A DNA stretch of 64,000 bases from Sabethes cyaneus (GCF_943734655.1 NC_071354.1:7596001-7660000), one strand, 5' to 3'. Numbered from the stretch's first letter, positions 11,701 through 20,838 are shown. Program-made: numbers and translations. The notes: generated by a model not told the origin, from the sequence alone.

Positions 11701-11966
11701 AATCGAACATTAAGAACTCAAAGTCTTGATTTATTAGTGGATAGAAAGGATTTAAATATAGTTTAGCATTGATTATGTTACTGCCAGTTACACCTTTTAC
11801 TGTTCTATCGGTGATTTTATAAATTTGTTTTACTGAACTAGGACCCCTTTTTCTGAAATGAACCGGTGTCTAATAGTAATTTCATTTCACCCTTTGATGT
11901 CGGAACCGTGATGTATGGAAGTTTGTTTGATTTCATTTCCATTTGCTTATCCAATCGGTTTTTTCT
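8755..11966 (-). pseudogene. pol: Errantivirus-like pol (protease, RT, RNase H, integrase), frame-broken
   Basis: Pol is entered by -1 frameshifting from gag. The protease has the KLLLDTGS active site just left of the gag stop. The RT palm carries LVIDYRKLNQKT and YVYVDDVVVF. RNase H has LTTDASDFAIGAVLSQ and ILTDHQPLTF. The integrase has an HHCC finger (HLRAHRG...CDICNEAK) and DDE-type positions (IVHIDIF, VMDNEKG, GPVERFHS). The longest uninterrupted part is 9,158-11,710, 850 codons. Frame changes occur in the protease near 11,848 and in the integrase near 9,165, and there is a TAA near 9,071 in the downstream frame. The integrase tail then continues open to 8,755. The first two breaks lie in homopolymers, so decay or sequence error are both possible. 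Confidence 0.9.
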
Positions 11967-13157
11967 AAAAAATTTTTTTCCTCTGATTCATCGTCAACTT
12001 CTGAATTTTGATAATCTGTGTCTGTTCCTTCAGAGGATAAATCGTAGTTATTAAAGTTTTCTTCGACGAGTTTTTCGTACTCTTCGGTTTGTTGTTCAAT
12101 GTCGAGTACATTAGCGAATCGTTTTGGTGGTGGGTTGTGCGCTTGCATAGAATCGGAAGCTTGCCTTGTTATTTTATTTGCGGGTCTGTTGCCGTAGTTT
12201 ATTTGCCTTGATCGTATTGAGTTATCGATTTCCATTGGTTCGGGGTTTGCTTGTCGTTGAAAGAATGTCCGGTTTGGCGCGAAGACATTTCTTGGAGGGG
12301 GATTGAACGGTTGTTGGAAATTTCTAGGAATTGAGTTTTGAAATTGGTTTACTCTATGCATTGGATTTGGGGCATAATTGTTTCTGGGTGGTAGGTTTTG
12401 AAAGTTGTGTCGCGGAGGGTGATTCGGAGTATTAGTATATGTTTTTGGTGGGAGAGTTGGTTTCTGAGGCAGGTTGCCTCTGGGTGCTGGGATAGGTGCA
12501 TTTTGAATACCGCTGAAGGGGGCATTTCTTGCACTGACGTTTAAATAGTCTACGCAATAGTGATAAGCTTGTGCCAGGTTATTAGGTTTATAATTTTTGC
12601 AGAAGAGTGATAATGGTTCGCCTAGGCCTCTAATGAAACGGTCTAGCGATATTTTATTATATAATTTAATTAGTGCGGTTTCGTTTCCCCGCCATTCGTC
12701 ATCCATTGTGATGGCAGAGCTTATCAAAGTTACCATCTCTCGGATGCGACTATAATATGTTTCGATCGATTCTGCTCGACCTCTACTCATGTCCTTTAAT
12801 TGATTATCGAGCGTTATCAAATCTCTCTTGTCCGCGTAGTACAAACGAAGTACTTCTTTAATGTTCTCCCATTGGGTTGGGGTATTGTTGGTGATCAAGA
12901 CGTCGTTGGCTTCGTCCTTAATTTTTCTTCTTATTGTTTTTAGTACCAAATGATATTCAAAACTATCTCGAAAATCATTAAATAGTTCTAAACAATCCTC
13001 TACATCGAGTATCCAATTGGACAGCGCTCGGGCGTCCCCGTTAAATTCAGGGAGATCCCGTACAATGGGGTATCTTACCTCTGTCTAAGAAACTTACGTC
13101 GCCTATTTCGAACCTTCCGTCGTTATTGAGCGGCACTGGTTCTGGTTGAGGCTCCAT
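11933..13157 (-). pseudogene. gag: gag of the errantivirus-like element, frame-broken near the N-terminus
   Basis: Gag forms the particle core. The best start is the ATG at 13,157 (MEPQPEPVPL). The frame changes near 13,078, after about 26 codons, and then runs open to TGA at 11,933-11,935. The capsid-like region (ALSNWILDVEDCLELF, then IKEVLRLYYADKRDL and FIRGLGEPL) is followed by a long P/N-rich tail (NHPPRHNFQNLPPRNN) without a CCHC knuckle, as in gypsy-group Gags. The C-terminus is acidic and includes the frameshift heptamer used to enter pol. A start upstream of 13,157 in the same frame cannot be excluded. Confidence 0.85.
11966..11972 (-). promoter_or_regulatory. Putative -1 ribosomal frameshift heptamer (gag-pol)
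   Basis: The minus strand reads T TTT TTA in phase with the gag codons AAT TTT TTA, 11 codons before the gag stop. Slipping back one base there places the ribosome in the pol frame, which is open straight through to the protease DTGS motif. U UUU UUA is a classic X XXY YYZ slippery sequence. An overlapping A AAA AAT in the same phase lies just upstream. I did not model a downstream RNA structure. Confidence 0.7.
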
Positions 13158-13940
13158 TTCTAGATTCAAATTTTCTAACAATTCAATTAATCCCTCAATT
13201 TTTGTGTGTTGAATAGTGGGAAAAAAAAATATCTGTGTTAAGGTTACTATGCACCTTTTTCGTTAACTTGGTACTGAAAGTACACTTTCTTAAGTAGATT
13301 TCTTGTTTGATTTAGTAGCCTTGTGATTAGGAGTAATTTTTTTTATTTAAAGCGATGAATTAATGTTTTATGAAGTTTATGTTAGTACACTCGCGCACTG
13401 ATGTGATATTTCAGTGATCTGGTTACGATTCCACCCAGGTGGTTCAGCCTCGTCACTCTGAATAAGTAAGGTTTATTGTGTTCGGAACTAACGGCAGGCG
13501 GTTCCGTTTTGGATTTTTTTTTTTTATATTATTATTATTTCACTTCACTTCTTAATTCTATTTGTTAGGTTTTGGTAGTACTTACGGGAGCAGAATTAAA
13601 TACTTCTGTCGGGGCATCGATTAGACTCCAGAAAACCCTCAGCGGAACGATGAGATTGGATGCTGTCGTCGGAGGCAGCCGATAAACTCCGTTAGCCGTG
13701 ATTGATGGAGCGACGTATCGTCTTATCGTCGGGGGCAGCCGATTAAATTCCAAAAGCCTCTTTCCAGGGTAGCGGGTTGTCTCCTTGTGATTGTGGTGCA
13801 ATCCTTCGCCGTGCTTGTACACGCAAATCGGCCGATTGACGGTCGATGGCTCTTGGTCCGGTAGTACAAGTTCCAGTGGAGGCTAGGTTGGCTTCTAACT
13901 TTTCGGAGTTTTTTATACACTTACCACACTTCACTACAAG
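13158..13940 (-). other. 5' leader of the errantivirus-like element
   Basis: About 800 bp between the primer-binding site and the gag start. It contains T-rich tracts on the plus strand and several short frames interrupted by stops. These look like leader sequence rather than genes. A donor for the spliced env RNA would be expected here or in early gag. GTAAG-like candidates exist but cannot be chosen between. Confidence 0.6.
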
Positions 13941-13960
13941 AGGTCCCGGCTTCGGGCGCC
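13941..13960 (-). other. Primer-binding site of the errantivirus-like element
   Basis: Directly after the 5' LTR the minus strand reads GGCGCCCGAAGCCGGGACC, which with the final T of the LTR gives the TGGCGCC start characteristic of tRNA-primed sites in this group. It resembles lysine-tRNA-type sites, but I cannot assign the tRNA with certainty from memory. It marks 13,961-14,346 as the 5' LTR. Confidence 0.75.
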
Positions 13961-14346
13961 AGTTACATCCGCAGTCGGATGGAGAGGTTTTTAAAAAAGG
14001 GTTAAGTTTGAAGTGACCGAACTTTATTCTTTAGAGTCGAAATTATAACTGAGTTAGTTTCTAGGATCTAACACTCTTATATCTAGGGGTTAGTTTCATG
14101 TTATTTTCCTCCTGCTTAGCGTACGGCATGGGATCTATCGTCGTTGGCGTGCAGGTGTGAAATGCATCCTGTTGCGTCGGTCCGGGAATTGTTTAATCTG
14201 GTTCGGGCGGCATTGTAGCTTGATGTCGTCGGCATGGTCAAATGTTGTCGGCGCGGTTGAACATCATCGGCTTGGGTGGTCCTGCTCTAGATCATCTATG
14301 TTGGTATTGTCTCATCCGGTGATGCCGGTCGAGAAGGGTGTTAACT
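13961..14346 (-). repeat. 5' LTR of the env-bearing element
   Basis: 386 bp, with the same AGTTAAC...GTAACT ends as the 3' LTR and two substitutions relative to it. It should carry the promoter for the genomic RNA. No clear TATA box was picked out. It is followed on its outer side by TATA, the target duplication, and then by the older element's protease sequence. Confidence 0.95.
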
Positions 14347-14349
14347 TAT

Positions 14350-14505
14350 ATTTTTGTATTATGTCTTAAAATATTTTCCTTAATAATGGAAATGTCGGCC
14401 CCTGTATCGACTATTAGCGTACAGGGTTTATCACACATCTCCAGTTTTAATGTAATAAAATTACTATAATTTGTCTTTATTGAGAAAATTGTTACGATCT
14501 TGGGT
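14350..14505 (-). pseudogene. Protease start of the older Ty3/gypsy element, cut by the insertion
   Basis: In the -1 frame relative to the upstream gag, the minus strand encodes an aspartic protease start with TLIVDTGADISII near 14,380-14,420. It then runs into the TATA target site of the inserted element. The remainder of the protease and the first part of RT are found on neither side, so the older element carries an internal deletion here. The -1 relationship to gag (stop at 14,492) is normal for Ty3/gypsy elements. Confidence 0.75.
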
Positions 14506-15727
14506 GAGCAACCTCTTGCATTTCCCTCGTCTCGGTTTGAGGCTGTACCGATGACGACTGGTCGTTTTCCGCATAATATATGTTACGACCCCTGAATCTT
14601 TCGTTATTACTGTTATAACGGTTATGATTACCATAACCCCGATTTTGATTGTTTGGTCTTCGGTTTTCATTCCGGTAACCATTATTTGTACTGAAATCGT
14701 TATTATTCTGGTTATGGTAGTTGTTATAATTACCATAACCACGATTGTTTTGACCATACTGTCTAGCGGGGTTTCGACCGCGATTGTTATTTCCCCCGCG
14801 TTGGTTCCAGTTATTGTTTCTCCTGTTCCCCCATCTATTATTGTTTATGTGGAAGATTTGTGCGGCGTTGGGCGTCTCCTCTGTTCCACGTTCCGTTACT
14901 TTCTGTACGGCATCTCTGATTGTGGCAAACGTACCTGCTTGTAGGATTACTTTTGTTACGTCATTTTTGACGCCATTGATGAGGGCATCAATTCCCGATT
15001 TTGTGGCCATTGATTGAGCCATTTTTTCTGGTACTTTCTTTGATATGTATATATTCTGTAGCTGGTCGGTCAATGTCTCAACCTCGCTACAGAAATTATT
15101 AATATTATTTTTCTGTGACGTCGCTTTTAATTTCGCTATCACATTTTCCGGTGTTGTGAGGTCCGCACATCGTGTTTTTACATTGTTTATTAGTTGTTGT
15201 ATAGTGTCAATATTTTCTGGTAAGCCCAACCTGGCTCTTCCAGACAATCTACACCGTATAAATTTCACTACTACAGCTTTGTGTGCTGGATCGGTTAGCT
15301 CGTCCAGTAGATTGGCTGCATCAACAAATGAACCTAAATTTTCAGCGCTGCCGTCGTAGGGCATAACGATGGCCGTGGCTGTTTTAATATCAAAAGCCAT
15401 TGTGTAAGATGATAATCTGTTGCAGATGATAGCTGTTTTAGCAATTGTTTTTAGAGAGTTCCCCCCTTTTGCGTATTGCAGCTTTGTCTGTATCTGTTGA
15501 GTTAAACTTCCGGCTATGTTGTTCGCCTCTTGATATAAAAGTCTTAATGTTTCGCTATCTATTATGTGTTCGATGGCGCTAAGGAGTTTTACTATTTCGC
15601 TTCGAATTATTTTTACTTCCGCCAACTTCCTCGCTAAAAACCATTTAGTGTAATTTCTGTTTGGTGCCCTTTTGAAATTCGACTCTAGTCTTCTCAATGA
15701 CTCGAGTTTCGTTGTAATTGAGTCCAT
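14492..15727 (-). CDS. gag: Gag of the older Ty3/gypsy element
   Basis: An intact 411-codon frame from ATG at 15,727. The N-terminal half is helical (for example KLAEVKIIRSEIVKLLSAIEH) and contains the MAFDIKTATAIVMPYDGS block that begins the capsid-like domain. Residues about 295-385 are an asparagine/arginine/glycine-rich nucleic-acid-binding tail (RWGNRRNNNWNQRGGNNNRG) in place of a CCHC knuckle. The stop at 14,492 overlaps the -1 protease frame. A decayed relative of the capsid part lies at 16,861-17,151. The gene is open, but its pol is disrupted, so its products could at best act in trans. Confidence 0.8.
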   Translation of the reverse strand: MDSITTKLESLRRLESNFKRAPNRNYTKWFLARKLAEVKIIRSEIVKLLSAIEHIIDSETLRLLYQEANNIAGSLTQQIQTKLQYAKGGNSLKTIAKTAIICNRLSSYTMAFDIKTATAIVMPYDGSAENLGSFVDAANLLDELTDPAHKAVVVKFIRCRLSGRARLGLPENIDTIQQLINNVKTRCADLTTPENVIAKLKATSQKNNINNFCSEVETLTDQLQNIYISKKVPEKMAQSMATKSGIDALINGVKNDVTKVILQAGTFATIRDAVQKVTERGTEETPNAAQIFHINNNRWGNRRNNNWNQRGGNNNRGRNPARQYGQNNRGYGNYNNYHNQNNNDFSTNNGYRNENRRPNNQNRGYGNHNRYNSNNERFRGRNIYYAENDQSSSVQPQTETREMQEVAHPRS

Positions 15728-16860
15728 ACACTTTTAAATTAGTCTAGTAATTTATTGATCATCAGAAGTTATTTCTTATTACACCTAGTTTTATGCATCA
15801 TATGTCACTGTTAGTATTTATTTTGTCTTTATCTTTATAATATATAGGTAGTTATTTTATCTTTATCTATCTTTATATTTGTGTGAATTTTGTGCGCTCT
15901 ACGCTTTCCGATAATGATACGGAGAGTTTCCTCGTAAGAGTTTTGAATAGGATGTGTCTCCGGATACATCTTCAACTTGCTTTTTGTAATATTAGAAATG
16001 ACGCCCTCTACTATTCTTGAACATTTTCCGCGTAAGTTAGCACTTCTTTAGAGCGTAATTTTGGCGTCCTTCCATGCTTCGCGATTGGTTCCAAGGGTTG
16101 ATATTCGAAAATCTCTAATTTCACCGTTGGTATCAGTACAATGAATACAATTTTCGTAGGTTTGCGAATTACTACAAGGTTCAAAACTGTCTATAATTAT
16201 ATTTACACTTCTCGAAATTGTGGTTGCTTGAATAATTTCGTCTAGTTTAGTCTAGTCTAGTCTAGTTTATATGATTTTACACAACGTCGATATTGGGGTT
16301 TAAATTGAAAATTTGTCTTATAATTTTGATTTCGTTAATAACATTCTTTTCAGTGGCAGCGACACAGTCAAAACGTTAATATAAATTACAGAATCACTGT
16401 TGAAACTTTAATTAAGTGACGGGGCTTAGCCATCGGACTCGGGACTCGGAAGTTCATTGTAATACTTTAGATAAGATTCAACCACTGTAATTTCTAATTT
16501 GCTCTCTAAGCACATCCGACTTAAGTGTGGAAGATTGTATTCACTAACATTCAACATTGTATTGATCCTCAGTTCATTCTCACAGCATTACACGTGCTAC
16601 TAAAGTCCTTTATGGATAATCATCTAATACTTCTGGAACATTTCAGATAGTCCAGTCAAAAAATTAACTGTGCTAAGAAATATGATGAATTAAAAATTGT
16701 TGCAAAAAAAACTTGTGCAAAGCCCAAATTACAGCCACAAAGAATCACCCAAATCTTGCTTGTTAACCAACTGCAGACGCGGTCGGAATCTAGACGGTAC
16801 CGACGATTGCCGACACGATGACGCACCGAACTGTTCAAATTTAATTTAATTCAAGACGAA
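15728..16860. other. AT-rich leader and decayed LTR debris
   Basis: No gene is seen. This should include the older element's 5' leader, but no 5' LTR matching 4,381-4,779 was found. A short CTAGT-type tandem run lies near 16,240-16,270. The recurrent LTR core (AAGTGTGGAAGATTGTATTC) begins at 16,523. The rest has short chance frames. Confidence 0.5.
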
Positions 16861-17151
16861 TTATTTCTTAGGGTATTTTGTTAATCTTTGGCCCTCCGGC
16901 GTAATTTCGCAAAGGAGAGTGGCCGAATCAACAAAATTGTCGGTCCTCTCGGGTGTGCCATCAAAGGGTTTCACCAGAAAAGTGGCCTGTTTAAGATCGA
17001 ACGCCATTTCTTGGACCTTACTTTGCAACACAATTATTGTTGTAGCTTTTCGCTTTGCAATAGTTTTGGTTATTATAACGTAGGAGTCACTTTTTCCGTC
17101 ACGTTTTCCAATTTTCATAAAGCAATACACGCTTCCTGGCAGGATCGCCAT
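16861..17151 (-). pseudogene. Ty3/gypsy gag fragment related to the gag at 14,492-15,727
   Basis: From about 17,007 the minus-strand frame reads MAFDLKQATFLVKPFDGT then NFVDSATLLCEIT. This aligns with the MAFDIKTATAIVMPYDGS...SFVDAANLLDELT segment of the intact gag to the left. It ends at a stop at 16,861 shortly after the homologous part. The upstream sequence in the same frame begins inside a primer-binding-site-like motif (17,134-17,150), so the 5' end is a rearranged junction. It is a dead fragment of a related element family. Confidence 0.65.
17134..17150 (-). other. Primer-binding-site-like motif, copy 1 of 3
   Basis: The minus strand reads TGGCGATCCTGCCAGGA, a TGG-initiated sequence of the form used next to 5' LTRs. 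The same motif occurs at 20,821-20,838 and 21,281-21,298. It sits just upstream of the gag fragment on the minus strand, the position expected for a primer-binding site. Confidence 0.5.
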
Positions 17152-18430
17152 GAGCTGTTATATGTTGTGCTAAATGTTACTACTATTGTTCGTGATGGGA
17201 TCGTGATAAGCGCCAAAGAACTACTCTCTACTATGCTCGAGCAATGTATGATTTATTTATTCGCTGGGTTCTATCTTTGGTGCTGGAGATTTCTATTCCA
17301 TTAGACATATCGTCAACACATTTCTTGATGATGAAAGGATTGAGGTCGTCCACAGGATAAATCGTTCATAGTTTTTCTCTAACACCAGGGTTCTCTAACA
17401 CTGGTGAATCGCTACTGGTACATGCTGCAATTACCAAACCACTGTAATTTCTATTTTGCTCTCAGGCTTCATCAGTGTCTGTTTTCGAACTAAATTAAAC
17501 CATAGCGACTTTACAGCTTATACATGTAGGTGGTAAGTTGATGATCACTAGACACATCCGCGGCCAAGACACTTCTAACTCTTACAAAATGTGAAAAATA
17601 AATCAAACTATTTTAAACTTACACGTCGACGTAAGATTACGTAGCCAAATGTGTGTGTATACAATGTTAGTGTAGATAAAAAAGCTCGATGTTGCCTAAA
17701 TTAGCTGTGTTTTCGACAAGAAGTATGATGAATTAAAAATTGTTACTAAAACTTGTGCAAAGCCTAAATTACTTCTCACAAGAGAATAGAAAGGAGTCTT
17801 TCTGAATTTGTTTCATATTCCTTAAGTCTGCTTCTTTGTTAAGATCTTCCATCGTTATCTGACTACCGACTCGTTTATTCTTACTCAAACACTGATTCTA
17901 ACCTAACTTAACATGAGAGGGAGGCTTTCCTACCCAGTCGAGCACCCTAGGCGATTTCTCGACGTGTGTGAGAATCCGAGACTGCTGGTATCGCAAAGTG
18001 GCAATTCCTTAGCGCCGATGCAGCTAGATCTAGAAACGGCCGCGGTGACGCTTTCTGTAGGTCACGCGGAAATGTTTCGATGTTTATTTCGTTCTCCGAG
18101 CCACAAGGCAAGCGGAAGAAGCAATCTGATCGGGGTCTTATTAAATTACTGTTTTTGCGCGCACCCTTGGAGGGACTGGGCCGCGCACCAGGTCCAGGAT
18201 CTAATCCCCCGGAGTCGAGTCATGGCTACAGTACTTTTTGAGGTTGTCTAGCGTTCATAGGATTTTCCGGTTGTGAACTTAGGGAAACGAAGTGTAAAGT
18301 TCTGGTTTGATGGAGAGGATCGGAAATGGTACAGTTGTCGGGGGGAAATAAGGCACTAAGTTAAATGGTTTTGGAGCATAAAATTTCCCGGTTTGATTGT
18401 TGAAAGTTGTTTGCCCTAGGTCCTGACCTA
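17152..18430. other. No gene recognised
   Basis: Mixed repeat debris. It includes a partial copy of the CAAACCACTGTAATTTCT LTR block near 17,433. A plus-strand frame at 17,913-18,251 has no recognisable domain. Much of this interval could be LTR sequence to the right of the 17,134 motif, but no boundaries could be fixed. Confidence 0.4.
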
Positions 18431-18725
18431 CTGGTAAATTTAACCTATTCAAGCTTTCGACTTGAGATTCTTTACTTAGAATACCACTGTAATTGCTCAT
18501 ACACATTAAGCATTGACCAACACATAAGTGTGGAAGATTGTATTCACTAACAATCAATACGTTATTGATCGTCAGTCGTGGGGCCCTCAGCTTGTGGCAA
18601 CTCCAACGATGCACTGCAACTGCACTGCACTCCATCCAAGTTCCGATAAGTGTAATTCGTGTATTTATTTCACCCAACAGAAGCGGAGACAGAAGAGTCG
18701 CTGTTACAGTTTATTACTCATAACT
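18430..18725 (-). repeat. Partial LTR copy related to 18,861-19,425
   Basis: About 280 bp align with 19,165-19,410, including the core from 18,525 and a CTTCTGTTGGGTGAAA stretch near 18,665-18,690. The two copies share a minus-strand frame (MGE...CSAV...HRWSCHKLR), which is probably non-coding coincidence within the repeat. The copy lacks recognisable ends. Confidence 0.6.
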
Positions 18726-18842
18726 GATTTGCTTTTTGGTATTTATTCCACCGTTGATTCTGTTTGATGGTTATTTCGATAACTGGCAAACTAATGATTC
18801 TTACCAAGAATGATGATGTCAGCGTCATCATGGGCACGCTTT

Positions 18843-18860
18843 TGACGGTCACGGTCGCCA
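18843..18860 (-). other. Primer-binding site next to the 18,861-19,425 LTR
   Basis: The minus strand reads TGGCGACCGTGACCGTC directly after the LTR end ...CAGTACA with no spacer. TGGCGACCGTGAC-type sites are familiar from insect LTR elements, BEL/Pao-like ones among them. This defines the left side of the LTR. Confidence 0.6.
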
Positions 18861-19425
18861 TGTACTGAACTTAAATATAAGTACTGACCTGGCCGCTATT
18901 TCGAGTGGAAATTCTTTCTTTGGCTGTAGTTAAATAGATGACTTAACTATGCGACTAGTTTAGTTAAATATTTGGCTCGGGAAGCCTCGAGTACATACGT
19001 ACAATAATTTCTACTGAGAGAAGCTTGTATGCAATTCGATACGCAAAACTCTATTGAAAGCCGTTCACAGCACCGAGCAAGATAAGCGTTGCTGAATTTT
19101 TTCTACATCCATGAGGGGGAATGCATTGTTCTCAGATTAATTATTTCTTTGAGACACTCAATTTAGATCAAACCACTGCAATTTCTCTTTTGTGTGAAGC
19201 ATTGACCGGCGCATAAGTGTGGAAGATTGTACTCACTAACAATCAATACGTTATTGATCGTCAGTCGTGGGACCCTCAGCTTGTGGCAACTCCAACGATG
19301 TGCTACTGCACTGCACTGCAGCCAAGTTCCGATAGGTGTAGTTCGTGAATTTTTTTCACCCAACAGAAGCGGAAACGGAAGAGCGACTGTGAACGTTCTG
19401 CGGGGCGTTCTGTAGGGGCGCTACA
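18861..19425 (-). repeat. 565-bp LTR bounded by TGTA...TACA
   Basis: The minus strand runs from TGTAGCGCCCC at 19,425 to CAGTACA at 18,861. A purine tract precedes it and a primer-binding site follows it. It contains the recurrent core at 19,215. A normal LTR has only one of these two neighbours, so this LTR joins the 3' end of one element body to the 5' start of another. Confidence 0.6.
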
Positions 19426-19440
19426 TTGCCCCCCCCCTTA
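19426..19440 (-). other. Polypurine tract next to the 565-bp LTR
   Basis: The minus strand reads TAAGGGGGGGGGCAA directly before TGTAGCGCC. The upstream CAGCTCTGTAAGGGGGG matches the tract beside the LTR at 4,779. To its right, a short frame to 19,541 may be the end of an LTR-element polyprotein. Confidence 0.55.
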
Positions 19441-19559
19441 CAGAGCTGCAAGTTATAGTTTGGAATAGATCTCTGGTCCTCTGGTAAAAGTTTTGTATCG
19501 AGATGACCGTCATTCATTTGAGTCTGCCTTAACTGGCTCAAATTGAAGAGACATTAAAA

Positions 19560-20640
19560 AGCCAGAATAGTGAAGTAGCTGCAGCTCCTTTTTTATTATG
19601 AATGCTGGAGGTAAACCGTCTGGTCCGAGGCCCTTGGAAGAATCTAATTGTTCTAAGGCGTCTAAAATTTCCAATACACTAATTTGTCCACACGTTTACG
19701 TCATTCTCTGGTTTTTTTTCTCCAAATGCATTCTAGATAGAAAGTTTTCTATTTTTAATTTTGCTTTTACATTGTTGAAAAAGTTTTTTGGTTTTGATTT
19801 TAACTCACGCTCGGTTTTTTGTGTATACTCTTCAAAGGCAACATTTATTGCTTGATTAAGTTGATCACAGAGATCAAAATAATTAACGAAGTTATTGTCT
19901 TTGTTATAGTGCTTGTATGCTTTGTGAGCCTTTTGCTTGCGGTTTTTTATATTTTTTATTTGAATGTTGCACCATATAAGATGCTTTGAATGATCCCGAC
20001 GGCTTCTTTGTTTTATACGCACTTCGTCTTTTAATATTTCAAATATGAGCTTATAAAAGCCTTCGACAGCCATTTCTACATTATTTTCATTGCGAAATAC
20101 ATGTTGCCAATTAATATTGTCAAGCCTTTGCTTCATATTCTCATAATTTGCGGCCTGTAAACAATAAGTCTAAGTCTAAGGAGAGAGCTCAGATGAGACA
20201 CCGCCACCTGATTTCATTACAGACAAATGATAGTTACGATCATTTCTATAAACATTATATCTATTATATCTATTACCAATAACTGCCTCGCTATGTACAC
20301 TGTCATCCCGACTAGTTTCGGTTACAAGAATCATAGAAAAGGAGCAACATAAGAGATTCTTTCGAATTTCATTGACTTTGTGAGCACTTCGCATGCGGTT
20401 TAGATTTTGACAGTATACCAAAACTTCGGTTACCGAAGAAATTGGTGGGGTTTCAATGATTAAATTATTTGATATATTTTCCTTGCAATGCTTGGAGTGA
20501 ATAGTAGTAGCAGTATGGTTATTGAACATTTTTACCAAACTATGAGTGGAGGCTTCGTCAAAAACACGACTGTTGCGACAAGCAAGCCATACAGGGTGTA
20601 GCAGAAGAAGTAGATGCCGTCGGTCGTCGAAGTTCATCAT
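19560..20640 (-). pseudogene. Truncated non-LTR retrotransposon ORF2 (endonuclease and start of RT)
   Basis: Reading right to left, 20,176-20,640 encodes an APE-type endonuclease start (VLVYCQNLNRMRSA, ILVTETSRDD). 19,696-20,136 encodes the linker between endonuclease and RT (FYKLIFEILKDEVRIK, KTERELKSKPKNFFNNVK). Around 19,600-19,680, in another frame, is the first RT block (LEQLDSSKGLGPDGLPPAF). Catalytic endonuclease residues and the RT core are missing, with deletions and frame changes. The pattern fits the CR1/Jockey group. The fragment abuts LTR sequence on the left. Confidence 0.65.
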
Positions 20641-20820
20641 TTGTTGGGTAGGGGTTGAGCGTTTCCCCCCGCTGAAATTGTATGTGGTTATTTTGACCGC
20701 ATAAACCTGCAATTACCCTCTCGTAAAAATTCCATCCACTTTGTCTCATTTTAACAGTGCGGAAACCTTGTCTCGCTTCCAATTAAATCTATAACGTAGA
20801 TCTTGTGATGCCTCTTTAGT

Positions 20821-20838
20821 CTCCTGGCAGGATCGCCA
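20821..20838 (-). other. Primer-binding-site-like motif, copy 2 of 3
   Basis: The minus strand reads TGGCGATCCTGCCAGGAG, preceded by AAAAAATCACACAT. At 21,281-21,298 the same motif is preceded by AAAAAATCTCACAA, so the two share an LTR end as well as the primer site. They are 460 bp apart. Confidence 0.5.

Larger units (their letters stand above)
6761..14346 (-). mobile_element. Complete env-bearing gypsy/errantivirus-like LTR retrotransposon (7,586 bp)
   Basis: Two 386-bp LTRs (6,761-7,146 and 13,961-14,346) bound gag, pol and env in the order typical of insect errantiviruses, transcribed right to left. The LTR ends are AGTTAAC...GTAACT, as in the gypsy group. The flanking 4-bp TATA at 6,757-6,760 and 14,347-14,350 is a target-site duplication that fits the known preference of this group for alternating TA sites. 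The element landed inside an older Ty3/gypsy element in the same orientation. The LTRs differ at two positions, suggesting a young insertion. Gag, the protease, the integrase C-terminal part and env each contain a reading-frame break, so as written the copy cannot make complete proteins. Confidence 0.95.

Noticed and set aside
11840..11856. Second programmed frameshift in the protease
   Set aside because: It falls inside the protease domain a few codons after the active site, where no family member is known to need one; an indel in a homopolymer is simpler.
13565..13934. Leader-encoded small proteins of the errantivirus-like element
   Set aside because: Several overlapping short frames with no shared composition or motif, all in the untranslated leader.
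14624..15017. Hydrophobic plus-strand frames over the older gag
   Set aside because: They are the antisense of the N/R/G-rich gag tail; AT-rich asparagine codons read backwards as valine and isoleucine.
16235..16272. CTAGT tandem run as a regulatory or satellite array
   Set aside because: Only four to six imperfect units; a short microsatellite without further structure.
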